Of a DNA stretch of 64,000 bases, positions 43,602 to 53,620 are shown piece by piece (the stretch's first letter is position 1; each line of letters begins with the position of its first letter). The DNA lies in assembly GCA_001312505.1 (NCBI GenBank), contig BBDW01000005.1:62001-126000 (forward strand), given 5' to 3'. This DNA is from Mediterraneibacter faecis JCM 15917. Lineage in GTDB: Bacteria; Bacillota; Clostridia; Lachnospirales; Lachnospiraceae. The translations under genes were made by a program, and so were the position numbers. The notes beneath the pieces were generated by a model, which made no database searches, was not told where the DNA came from, and saw nothing but the letters and a program-made list of their open reading frames with translations.

Positions 43602-44583
43602 GTGAATTATACAGAATTTGTAAATGCGGTAAAGGAAAAACTGACTCAGGAGTTAAATGGAGGTGTCAGGGTAAACGTCTATACGACGAAAAAAAATAAT
43701 GCAACAGAGCGTACAGGACTAATCCTGGAGACGCCGGGTGTTAATATATCGCCGACAATCTATCTGGAAGAATTTTTTGAACTATATGAAAAAGGGAAAC
43801 AGATGGATTGGATCATTGAAGATCTGGTGGGGGGGCTATATGAAGAAATCCGACAGGAAAAATCATGGGATTATGAGAGAATGCTTTCTTTCGAAGGGGT
43901 AAAAGACAGAATCATCTTTCGACTGATCAACACAGAGAAAAACAAGGAATTACTTCTGGATGTTCCACATAGAGAATTTTTGGATCTGTCACTTGTGTTT
44001 GCAGTACTTGTAGAAGCGGACAATGATGGGACGGCAGTGATGCTGATCAAAGATCTGCATATGAGACAATGGAAGGTGACAAAAGAACAGCTTTGGAATG
44101 TGGCAAAAGAAAATACAAAGCGTCTGCTTCCGGCAGAATGTTTCGGAATGAATTTTGCAGTGTATGAACTGCTCAGCAGATCAACTCCGGGGAAACATGA
44201 TCGGGAGAATTTGTTAAGAAGAACCTGGCATATTCATGAAGAACTGGAACTTCCGGAAAAAGATAAAATGTATGTTTTGTCTAATAAACTGAAAAATTAT
44301 GGGGGCGGCCTGTATTGCATACCCTTATATTCTGGACATGCTTGCAGGAGTCTTAAAGGAAAATTTCTATGTTCTTCCAAGCAGTGTCCATGAAGTGATC
44401 ATCGTACCGGAATCCTCTCAGATCCGTCAGTCAGAATTAGAAAGAATGGTGCGGGAAATCAATGAAACGCAGGTGCCTGAGGAAGAAATCTTAAGCAATC
44501 ATGCTTATTTTTATTATGCACAGGAAGGGAAACTTCAGCTGGGGGGGAAAGAGATGTGTATCGACAGGGAGGACAATGAATGA
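43602..44583 (+). CDS. DUF5688 family protein, frame broken at a G5 run
   Basis: Starts GTG at 43602 after GGAAGGAG. A soluble protein of about 327 residues, typical of Lachnospiraceae: MNYTEFVNAVKEKLTQELNG at the start, LINTEKNKELLLDVPHREFLDLSLVF in the middle, PYILDMLAGVLKENFYVLPSSVHEVIIVP near the end. The function is unknown. The frame breaks at the run 44301-44305 (five G where four fit: KNYG-AACIAYPY). G7 runs at 43829 and 44541 keep frame. Its stop overlaps the adhesin start, so it belongs to the pilus transcript. Confidence 0.75.
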
Positions 44584-46993
44584 AAGGACGCGGAGAGATT
44601 ATAACAATCCTCTGCATGTCAGTCTTTTTGATCTGTATTCTCTATGCAATGACATATGGAGGCATTGTCAAGGCCGAAGAACTTGAAAAACGGCCTGAAG
44701 AGGCCGGAGAAAAAACAGAGGTTGATATTGAAGAAGAACTGCGCTGGGCAGAAGAAGTAAAAAAATCCTGAAAGATATCGGTGTGGGATTTTGCGATGAA
44801 ACAGAGGATAAACAGGAGGAAGACAAGGAAGAAACTTTTGATCAGACAGATGAAAAGAAGATACAAAGCATAGGCGTATATGCAGCGGCAAGGGCAGGAG
44901 AAACTGTTTATACAAAGGCGATCGAAAGGGGGGGAATCGGTGCAATCGATGTAGTTGACTATAATGACCCAAACTGGCCTGTGCTGCAGCACTGGAATGA
45001 AGGAAGACTTGGTACGAAATCAGGAGAAAGTCTGTATTGCACCAATCCAACATTAAAGTTTCAGGAGGGCAACAAAACAGCAGTAGATGCTTCAAAACGT
45101 TATAACAAACAGACCATTCAGATGATCGCGGCAATGTTCTATTACTACGATAAGAATAAGTGCAACGGTGTGAGTTCGAATTACGATTATCTCTTAAAAC
45201 AATGCGCAGTATGGTGGATCATGAATGAAGTACATCACTGGTATGGAGATATGGTTCAGATAGAAACAGGAAATAATGTAGCCTGTGGGAATGGTCATTG
45301 GATTTCAGCACACAAATCTGAGTATTATCAAAAAGGGATTGCATGGGCGAAAGAGAATTATAAATATTTTCCGGATGCATATGGAGTTATTTATGAAGGC
45401 AATGGCCAGCCGCTCAGTAAATGGGGCGGAACATACCAGCCGACCGGAACAGGCAGATTAAAGAAGGTGTCAGCGAATACTTCTGTGACAGAAAAGAACA
45501 GTTGCTATTCTTTGGAGGGAGCAGAGTATGGTGTTTATAGCAGTCCTACTCTTTCGGGTGCATCAAGAGCAGGAACGTTTAGAACGGATGCGGCAGGAAA
45601 TTCGTCATCAGTTGCGCTGAACGCAGGAACTTATTACGTAAAGGAACTAAAAGCTCCTAAAGGTTATGCACTTGTAGATGAAGTGAAAACGGTTACAGTA
45701 AAATCCGGGCAGGAAGCGACAGTGACATTTTCAGACCCGCCGCAGATGAATCCTGTGGAACTTTTGTTAAAGAAAACAGGTATGGAACAGGAATATCTTG
45801 ATCCGTCGGGAACAGCAGCGTATCAAGGAGCACAGTTTTTAGTGAAATTCTATGCAGAACTTCTGGATCCGGGAAAAAATCCGGAAAAAGCAGGGAAAAA
45901 GCCAGTCAGAAGCTGGGTCTTTCAAACAGATGCAAAAGCAGTTTGCCGTTATCAGGAGAAGTATAAGGTAAAAGGTGATGCATTGTATAAAGCGACAGAC
46001 GGAACAGAAGCACTTCCGCTGGGAACTGTAACAATTCAGGAGATAAAACCGCCAAAAGGATATTTCCTGAATGAGGAAGTCTTTGTTTGCCAGATAAAAC
46101 CAGAAGGTACGGGAGAAAAAATAAATGTATATCAGAACCCTACGATACCGGACAGGGTTTTCCAGATCCATTTGGTGAAAAAAGCAACAGAGACAGGACA
46201 TCCTCTTTCGGGAGCGCAATTTAAGCATATCAGACCGGATGGAAGTGAAAAGATTCTCACAACGGATGAAAAAGGGACTCTGAAAGTAATGCCATTATCT
46301 CAGGGAACGCACAAATTAAAAGAAGTAAAAGCACCGGACGGGTATCGGACAAATAATAATGAACTGATTTTTCAAGTTGATGAGAGCGGGAAAACAGAAT
46401 TTTTATCTGAGGTAAATACAGAAGAAGGAGAGGTTATTATCGAATATACAGAGGATGGAATTGCGGTAGTGACGATAGAAGATAAGCCGGCCTGTTACAA
46501 GATTGAGCTGAAAAAGGAAAATGAAAAAGGTGTTGCACTTGCAGGAGCTGAGTTTACTTTATATGAAGACCAGGCATGCCAGAAAGAAATTGACCGGGTG
46601 TTGACGGATGGGAATGGAATTGCAATGTTCGAAAATCTGGAAGTAAAGAAAAAATACTATATGAAAGAAACAAAAGCGCCGACAGGTTACAGAATTCCGA
46701 AAACATCAGATGATGCAGATATTGTATATGAAATCTGTCTGGAAAGTAATCCGGAAGAAGGGAAGTGTCTGTTGGTTGTGAATGGAAAAGAATACAGCAG
46801 CAAAGATACTGCAGACAGCAAGATAAGTATTGAAGGTTCAATTAAGGAGTGGAATGTGAAAATGAAGATCATAAATCAGACGGGAAAGAAGCTTCCAGAT
46901 ACTGGATCGGCAGGAAAACCTGTGTTACTTACAGGAATTTTAGCAGTAGGGATCATGACAATGATTTACAGAAAAAAAGAGCAAAAAAGATAG
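44580..46993 (+). CDS. Thioester-domain surface adhesin / pilus tip protein with LPDTG anchor, one frame break
   Basis: A sortase substrate of about 804 residues. A signal peptide/TM (ITILCMSVFLICILYAM) comes first, then a thioester domain with SLYCTNPT (candidate Cys) and LLKQCAVWWIMNE, which matches the QxAxW motif of Cys-Gln thioester adhesins. Four or so SpaA/Cna_B-like repeats follow (KELKAPKGYA, QEIKPPKGYF, KEVKAPDGYR, KETKAPTGYR). The end is LPDTGSAG, a hydrophobic segment and KKEQKR. The frame breaks at the A7 run 44759-44765 (eight A restore KKILKDIGVG). The G7 run 44928 adds a glycine. Confidence 0.85.
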
Positions 46994-47025
46994 TAGTAAA
47001 ACGGTGAAAATGAGGAGATGAGAAA

Positions 47026-48888
47026 ATGAAAAAAGAATGATGAAAATTTGTTATATGATGACTTTAGCTGCGGTACTCTGTACTTCTGGAACAACAGGTG
47101 TGACTGGAATCAAATCTGTATATGCAGTGGAAAATGAGGTACAGGAAAGAGCAGCAACTACAAATGGGGTTTTAAATCTTAACAATGGACCGGCAAGTAT
47201 TACAATCAAAGGAAATGACGGACAGAGCCTGAAAGGAAAAAGATTCCTGGTATATCAGTTGTTTCAGGCAGAAAATGCGAAAGGAATGGAATCCATTAAT
47301 TACACATTTAATCCGGAATACAAGAAATTTGTTTGTTATATCGTGGGACAGCGGATTCATAAGGATGAGAGAAATGTAACAGAGTATGAGGTGATCGACT
47401 ATATTCAGTCTTTGAATACGCATCAGACAGAAGGTGCGCAGACCGCTCAGGAAAAGGAAGGAGCATACAGTGAATATCGTGTTTTTGTAGAAGAATTAAG
47501 AACCCATCTACAGAGAAATGGAAAAACAGGTCAATCTGTTGAAGTGACAAGTACAAAAGCAGACAATTCATTTGAAATTAAGGGATTGCCGTATGGATAT
47601 TATATTATTGATGAAGTGACAGAGGTAAAAGGAACGAATTCGGCAGCCTCTTTGTGTATGGTAAGTACAGCTAATCCGGAAATGAATCTCAACATAAAAT
47701 CAGACTATCCGGTTGTGACAAAAAAGATCCGGGAAGATGATGATCAGGACAAAGTTGGAAATCAGGGATGGAATGATTTGGCTGATTTTGAAATCGGGCA
47801 GACTGTTCCGTATCGGTATGAGTCAAATATGCCTGATGTTAACGGATACAACACCTATTATTACGCATGGCATGATGTGATGAGTGAAGCACTTACTTTC
47901 AAAAAGGATTCTGTAGCCATCCGGATTTATGAAAGTTCAAATGCAAGAAATTATTATGAATTGAAAGAGGGTGAATTTGAAGTAAAGGAAGCTCCGGGAG
48001 GAGGAGATACGTTTCAGGTCATTGTTTCTGATATGAAAAAATCATAGACAGAGAGTTTAATCGTAAAAATGAAGCAGGAGAAAATAAATATGGACAGAAA
48101 ATAGTGCTTACCTATCAGGCAACATTGAATGAAAAGGCAGCGAAAAATACAGGACGTCCAGGATTTGAAAACGATGTTCGGCTGGAATTTTCAAATGATC
48201 CGGATTCAGCGGTGAGAGGAAGTACAGGATATACACCGTGGGATACAGTTGTTTGTTTCACTTATAAAATCAATGCATTGAAATCAAATAACCATGGACA
48301 AAGTCTGGAAAATGCCAGGTTCAGACTTTATTCTGACGCTGGATTAAAAAATGAAGTATATGTAAAACAGGGAGAAGTGGGTACATTGTAATTAACGGGG
48401 ACAGTCTTGGAGGAAACGACCATACAGGTGGAAAGCAGCCGGAAAATGCGGTGGAGATGAAATCCGGTCAGGATGGAACATTTGTGATCTATGGATTAGA
48501 TAGTGGCACCTATTATCTGAAAGAAACAGAGGCACCGGCAGGATACCGTCTGCTGACAGAGCCGATTGTGGTAAATATAAAAGCAAGTTTTCCAAATGAT
48601 AGAAACGCATATGTAAAAGGAGACGGAAAAACAGACAAAGGATTGAAAAAACTGGAGACATCTGCGCAGATCAAAGAATTTATTAACGGAAACTGGAAAG
48701 AATCAGAAGTCAGTCTGACAACAAATGAAGGCGAAGGATCTGCTAATCTGACAGTAATTAATACAGTTGGAAAAAAACTGCCGGTAACAGGTTCTTCAGC
48801 AGCTGTTATCTGTATTACAACCGGAAGTGTTCTTGTTCTTGCAGGAGCAATGAGAAGAAACAGAAAAAATGCAAAGGAAAAACAATAG
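47026..48888 (+). CDS. Backbone-type fimbrial protein with isopeptide domain and LPVTG anchor, three or more frame breaks
   Basis: A major-pilin-like protein of about 620 residues. A signal peptide follows MKKRMMKICYMMTLAAVLC. A D2-type isopeptide-forming domain is preceded by DYPVVTKKI, a pilin-like motif. A Cna_B domain has the E-box YYLKETEAPAGY. The end is LPVTGSS, a membrane segment and a basic tail. Frame breaks lie at A6 47029-47034 (in the start region), A6 48036-48041 and G3 48379-48381; each is one base short. AGGAG lies before the ATG at 47026. Confidence 0.83.
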
Positions 48889-49927
48889 ATTACAGTCAGA
48901 TCTTTTACTATGGATAGGAGTTCTTTTGTGTAGTATACCTCTTTTGACTGGCTGGTATAGTCAGAAGAAAACACAAAATGTGTTGGCAACATATGAACAG
49001 GTTGTGGAACAGACAACAGGAGATGAAATTGAACAATTAAGGAATCAGGCTGATGAATATAATAAAAAGCTTTGGGCAGAATCGAAAGGAGTCAGGGAAC
49101 AAAGCGAGTCTGACCAGATGGAAGAGTATGAAGGTCTGTTAAATGCCGAAAAAATACAGACAGGAATGATGTGTGTACTGGAAATTCCGTCAATAGATCT
49201 CAGGCTTCCGGTTTATCATGGAACCAGCGAGGCAGTACTTAAGGAAGGTGTAGGGCATTTGATGGACAGTAGTCTTCCGATAGGGGGGGGAGAAAATACG
49301 CATTGTGTGATGACGGGACACCGTGGGCTTGCAAGTGCGAGACTTTTCACTCGTCTGGATGAATTAAAGGAAGGCGATGAGTTCTTTCTGGAAGTACTGG
49401 GAGAAAAACTCGCATATAAAGTAGAAGAAATAAATGTAATCTTACCAGAAGAGGTAGAAAGTCTGGAAATCAGACCGGGAGAAGATCTGGTTTCGCTTGT
49501 CACATGTACCCCATATGGAATTAATACCCATCGGTTAGTGATTACTGGAAAACGGGTTGTGTATGAAGAGAAAAAAGAAGAGGAAATCAAAAAGAAACGT
49601 CCGTCTGTCAGAGAAATGATCTTCACAATGATTCCAATTCTCTTTTTGGTATATGTTGTGATTGAAAGAATAAAAAGAAAGCGAGAAAAAAGAAATTGTG
49701 AGGGAAAGAGAAAAAGAAACAGAAACCAGAAAAGGAAATGTAAGCACTACAGGAGAAAGAAACGAAAAAGAAAGAAAAGCAGAAGACAAAAAAGAAAGAT
49801 GCAAAAGACGGCAAAATGGGAAAATCAAATGCGGAATTCTTCTTCTTTTGATATGTTTTCTGGTGGTAGCAGTAAAGAACCCGGCGTTTGCAGAAACAGA
49901 AACAGGAAATATAGAAATCTGTATTGA
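48869..49927 (+). CDS. Class C sortase, true end probably near 49700
   Basis: Polymerises pilins. An N-terminal membrane segment (LLLWIGVLLCSIPLLTGW) is followed by the catalytic His in TGHRGLASARLF, the Cys in LVTCTPYGINTHR with Arg in HRLVITGKR, and a C-terminal membrane segment (MIFTMIPILFLVYVVIERIKRK), the layout of class C. The reading frame then runs through a strange Lys/Arg-rich tail that overlaps the next gene. One lost A near 49686-49691 would instead end the protein at a TGA at 49699. The G8 run 49283-49290 gives PIGGGENTH (one glycine surplus). Confidence 0.85.
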   Translation: MQRKNNRLQSDLLLWIGVLLCSIPLLTGWYSQKKTQNVLATYEQVVEQTTGDEIEQLRNQADEYNKKLWAESKGVREQSESDQMEEYEGLLNAEKIQTGMMCVLEIPSIDLRLPVYHGTSEAVLKEGVGHLMDSSLPIGGGENTHCVMTGHRGLASARLFTRLDELKEGDEFFLEVLGEKLAYKVEEINVILPEEVESLEIRPGEDLVSLVTCTPYGINTHRLVITGKRVVYEEKKEEEIKKKRPSVREMIFTMIPILFLVYVVIERIKRKREKRNCEGKRKRNRNQKRKCKHYRRKKRKRKKSRRQKRKMQKTAKWENQMRNSSSFDMFSGGSSKEPGVCRNRNRKYRNLY

Positions 49928-50411
49928 AGATACCGGAGAACAAATTAAGAGAGAAGGTGTTACATTCCAGTATTCCAAAGTGGCATCTCTTGTTGATGGT
50001 GCTTACGAGATGGAGAAAAGATATGAAGATAAAGGCGTGGATCTCAATGAGGTAAGGTATGCCAGAGAACAGGAAGAGCTGGCGCGGACTTTGAGTAAAT
50101 ATCATTATAGTGATGGATTGTGCAGGACGGATTGTGATGGAAAAGCAACCCTTACGAATCTGAGGGCAGGAGTTTATCTGATCTATGTTGAAGATGAATC
50201 AGAATACGAGGTTCAGCCGGTTCTTGTCCAGCTGCCAAAATGGGAAGAGGACAAAGGGGCAATGAACTGGAATGTCAGGGTATGTCCAAAACAAACGATA
50301 AGGGAAGAGGCTGCAAAGACCGGAGATTCACAACAGGCAGGTGCATGGGCAATGCTTTGTCTTGGGGGGGCAGGGATATTAATTCTTCTGCTTGCAGTGA
50401 AAAAAGATTAA
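49698..50411 (+). CDS. Minor pilin-like surface protein with non-LPxTG tail
   Basis: After a very charged stretch comes a signal peptide (CGILLLLICFLVVAV..AFA) and a Cna_B-like pilin domain (GNIEICIEDTG..ATLTNLRAGVYLIYVE). The end is EAAKTGDSQQ followed by a hydrophobic helix and KKD, a sorting-like tail with TG but without LP. The GTG start at 49698 is uncertain; the charged first 45 residues may be out of place if the upstream A-rich region carries an indel. It is the last gene of the pilus locus. A G7 run (50364-50370) lies in the membrane helix. Confidence 0.65.
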   Translation: MREREKETETRKGNVSTTGERNEKERKAEDKKERCKRRQNGKIKCGILLLLICFLVVAVKNPAFAETETGNIEICIEDTGEQIKREGVTFQYSKVASLVDGAYEMEKRYEDKGVDLNEVRYAREQEELARTLSKYHYSDGLCRTDCDGKATLTNLRAGVYLIYVEDESEYEVQPVLVQLPKWEEDKGAMNWNVRVCPKQTIREEAAKTGDSQQAGAWAMLCLGGAGILILLLAVKKD

Positions 50412-50520
50412 CCGCAGAAAGTTAGAGGTTTATTTGCCACTTTACATTTATACAGAATTGTGCTAGGATAAAAAGGTTGTTAGCTGTACGAAATTAAATT
50501 TTCCTACTAACAACCGAGAT

Positions 50521-50592
50521 GCGTCTGTAGCTCAGTGGATAGAGCGATGCCCTCCGGAGGCATGTGCGGCGGTTCGACTCCGCTCAGACGCT
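50521..50592 (+). tRNA. tRNA-Arg (CCG anticodon)
   Basis: Acceptor GCGTCTG pairs with CAGACGC. The D-arm is GCTC..GAGC; the anticodon arm ATGCC-CTCCGGA-GGCAT has anticodon CCG (reads CGG); the T-arm is GGCGG-TTCGACT-CCGCT. CCA is not encoded. Confidence 0.93.
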
Positions 50593-50605
50593 ATAGGATA
50601 AAAAA

Positions 50606-50655
50606 GTCCTGTTATTTCAGCGCATTCAGATGGCTGAGAATAACAGGATTTTTTC
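50606..50655. terminator. Bidirectional terminator between tRNA-Arg and nfo
   Basis: TCCTGTTATT..TCAGC pairs with GCTGA..AATAACAGGA, followed by six T. It serves both converging units. Confidence 0.8.
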
Positions 50656-50665
50656 ATATAGTTTT

Positions 50666-51571
50666 TTATTCACAATCTGCAAGGATGTGGTCTTTCATTT
50701 CAGGATCAAACCGGTTGTTTCTTAGCATTTCAATCTCATACTTATAAGGGGCATAAGATTTCTTTGCTTTTGTTACAGAAGGAATATAAGGAGTCTCAAG
50801 GATCTTCGGTACAGATTCGAAATCCGGGTGATGGACAATTGTAGAAATTGCATCAAAACCGATTTCTCCAAAGCCGATATTTTCATGCCGGTCTTTCGCG
50901 GCTCCTGGAATATTTTTGCTGTCATTGATATGGAAGACGGCAATCTGATCTTTTCCAAGCAGACGGTCAAAAGACTCCATAACATCATCAAAATGATGGA
51001 TGATATCATATCCGCTGTCGCTTGTATGACAAGTGTCAAAGCAGACTCTCAATTTATCATTCTGGACAACTCCATCATAAATCCGGGCAAGTTCTTCAAA
51101 ATTCCGTCCGATTTCTGATCCCTTTCCGGCCATTGTTTCAAGGGCAATACAGCAGTCAGTCTCAGCAGTGAGAACTTCATTGAGTCCTTTGATGATCTGT
51201 GCAGTTCCGATTTCGACACCGGCACCTACATGAGCACCCGGATGAAGGATCAGAGTATGGCTTCTGCAGGCAATCGTGCGGTCGATTTCTTTTGCCAGAA
51301 ATTCTACGGCAAGAGAGAACGTTTCTGGTTTTACTGAATTACCGAGGTTGATGATATAAGGTGCATGAACGACAATTTCATCAATTCCGTGTTCTTTCAT
51401 ATATTCCCATGCTGGTTCGATATTCAATTCACTGATTTCTTTTCGGCGGGTATTCTGTGGGGCTCCGGTATAAAACATAAATGTATTGGCACCGTAAGAA
51501 ACGGCTTCTTTCGCAGAACCAAGAAGCATTTCTTTTCCACTCATGCCAACGTGTGAACCTAATTTTAACAT
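50666..51571 (-). CDS. nfo: Endonuclease IV (AP endonuclease)
   Basis: A 301-residue TIM-barrel zinc enzyme that cuts DNA at abasic sites in base-excision repair. Motifs: [77 protein letters not shown]. The zinc ligands lie in these His/Asp/Glu positions. The ATG at 51571 follows AAAGGA. It is divergent from argS, sharing a 276-bp control region. Confidence 0.94.
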   Translation of the reverse strand: MLKLGSHVGMSGKEMLLGSAKEAVSYGANTFMFYTGAPQNTRRKEISELNIEPAWEYMKEHGIDEIVVHAPYIINLGNSVKPETFSLAVEFLAKEIDRTIACRSHTLILHPGAHVGAGVEIGTAQIIKGLNEVLTAETDCCIALETMAGKGSEIGRNFEELARIYDGVVQNDKLRVCFDTCHTSDSGYDIIHHFDDVMESFDRLLGKDQIAVFHINDSKNIPGAAKDRHENIGFGEIGFDAISTIVHHPDFESVPKILETPYIPSVTKAKKSYAPYKYEIEMLRNNRFDPEMKDHILADCE

Positions 51572-51699
51572 TGTTGGGTATCCTTTCTGTCTGATGTTAC
51601 ATCATACAGGTAACAGTATGTGTAAAGTTTTGGTTACATTATAAGTATTCGATATTTTTATGTCAATCAGTTTTGCGACTGGTTTCATTATCTTTGCAC

Positions 51700-51739
51700 T
51701 TAATCTCTGTTTACAGTATGTTAATCTCCGTTTACAGTA
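51700..51739. repeat. Tandem 19-bp direct repeats upstream of argS, candidate operator pair
   Basis: TTAATCTCTGTTTACAGTA (51700-51718) and TTAATCTCCGTTTACAGTA (51721-51739) differ by one base. They are spaced 21 bases, two helical turns. Each contains the near-palindrome CTGTTTACAG. They end just upstream of the argS -35 box. Confidence 0.6.
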
Positions 51740-51743
51740 ACGC

Positions 51744-51772
51744 TTGCTGTTCTGTTGGATACATGATAGAAT
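51744..51772 (+). promoter_or_regulatory. argS promoter
   Basis: TTGCTG (51744-51749), a 17-base spacer and TAGAAT (51767-51772). An 8-bp hairpin (GTTTGTCT/AGACAAAC, about 51782-51823) lies in the leader. No T-box sequence is seen. Confidence 0.55.
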
Positions 51773-51847
51773 AAATAGTGGCTGTTTGTCTCCAGAAAAG
51801 TTGGGAGGCAGAAAAGACAAACGAAAAGTAAAGAGGAGTGTGAAACT

Positions 51848-53612
51848 TTGAAGACATTACTGGAAATGATCACAATAGAAATGAAAGAAGCGTTCAAAGC
51901 AGCAGGATATGATGAAGAGCTTGCAAGAGTTACGCTTTCCAACCGCCCGGATCTCTGTGAATATCAGTGTAATGGTGCAATGGCAGGTGCGAAGAAATAT
52001 AAGAAGGCTCCAATCATGATTGCGAATGCAGTTGTGGAAGAACTTGCAGATAGCAAGTATTTTGCATCAGCAGAAGCGGTGAATCCGGGATTTATCAACC
52101 TGAAGCTGGCACCGGAAGTTGTTGCAGAGTATTTGAATGAGATGGCAGCAGATGAGAATCTTGGTGTTGAAAAAGAAAAGAATCCGAAAAAAGTTATTAT
52201 TGATTACGGCGGACCGAACGTGGCAAAACCGTTGCATGTCGGACATCTTCGTTCTGCGATTATCGGAGAGAGCATTAAACGTATTATCCGTTTTAAAGGA
52301 AATGATGTAACAGGAGATATCCATCTGGGAGACTGGGGGGATATCAGATGGGCCTGATCATCACAGAGCTGAAAAAACGTAAACCGGAACTCCCGTATTT
52401 TGATGAGAGTTTTGAAGGAGAATATCCGGAAGAAGCACCATTTACGATCAGTGAACTGGAAGAGATTTATCCTACAGCAAGTGCTTATGCAAAAGAGCAC
52501 GACGATATAGAGAAGAAGCACTTCATGCAACTTATCTGTTACAGAATGGATATAAAGGATATCGTGCAATCTGGAAACATATCATGAATGTGTCTGTAAC
52601 TGACTTGAAGAAGAACTACGAGCGACTGAGTGTAGATTTTGATCTTTGGAAAGGTGAAGCAGATGCCCAGGCATATATTCCGGATATGGTTGAGATGCTC
52701 AAGGAGAAAGGATTCGCACATTATGATGAGGGTGCGCTTGTAGTAGACGTTGCAGAAGAGACAGATAAGAAAGAGATTCCTCCGTGTATGATTCTGAAAT
52801 CTGACGGAGCTGCGCTGTATGATACAACAGATCTTGCTACACTGGTAGAACGTGAGAAACTGTATGATCCAGATCAGGTGATCTATGTTGTTGATAAGCG
52901 TCAGGAACTGCATTTTGTGCAGGTATTCCGTTGTGCGAAGAAGACAGGAATTGTAAAACCGGAGACAGAACTTACATTCCTTGGATTTGGTACAATGAAC
53001 GGAAAAGACGGTAAGCCGTTTAAGACAAGAGAAGGCGGTGTTATGCGTCTTGAGAATCTGATCCGTGAGATTGATGATGAGATGTATAAGAAGATCATGG
53101 ACAACCGTACAGTAGAGGAAGAAGATGCAAGACGTACAGCAGAAGAAGTTGGACTTGCAGCAATCAAGTACGGAGATCTTTCTAACCAGGCTTCTAAGGA
53201 TTATATCTTTGATGTTGACAGATTTACTTCCTTTGAGGGAAATACAGGACCGTATATTCTTTATACAATCGTTAGAATTAAGTCTATTCTCAAGAAATAT
53301 GCTGAGAATGGCGGAGTTTTTGACGGAACGATCAGACCGGCTGAGAATGATGCAGAGAAGTCTCTGATGCTTCAGGTAGTGAAATTCAATGAAGTGATCG
53401 ATAATGTATATAAAGAGACAGCTCCTCATAAGTTGTGTGCATATATCTATGATCTTGCGAACGACTTTAATAAGTTCTATCATGAGACAAAGATTCTTGC
53501 AGAAGAAGACGAAGAGAAGAAGAAAGGTTATCTTGCACTTCTTACACTTGCGAAAAAAGTACTTGAGACCTGCATTGACCTTCTTGGATTTACAGCTCCG
53601 GAAAGGATGTAA
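51848..53612 (+). CDS. argS: Arginyl-tRNA synthetase, two frame breaks
   Basis: Charges tRNA-Arg. The start is TTG at 51848 with AGAGGAGTG upstream. The class I signature lies in PNVAKPLHVGHLRSAIIGESI. GDW-GYQMGLIITEL is broken by the G6 run 52335-52340 (two G too many). A second break at about 52518 lacks one G (EKK-ALHATYLLQNGYKGYRAIW). Later motifs FGTMNGKDGKPFKTREGGVMRL and the DALR-type anticodon end (CIDLLGFTAPERM) are intact. Joined, it is about 588 residues. Essential, so the breaks are not credible biology. Confidence 0.93.
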
Positions 53613-53620
53613 TACGAATT

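Noticed and set aside
49700..49927. Lys/Arg-rich sortase tail as a genuine domain
   Set aside because: It overlaps the next gene in another frame and begins in an A-rich region where one lost base would end the sortase normally.
51572..51847. T-box leader for argS
   Set aside because: The conserved T-box sequence (AGGGTGG-type) and an antiterminator are not present.
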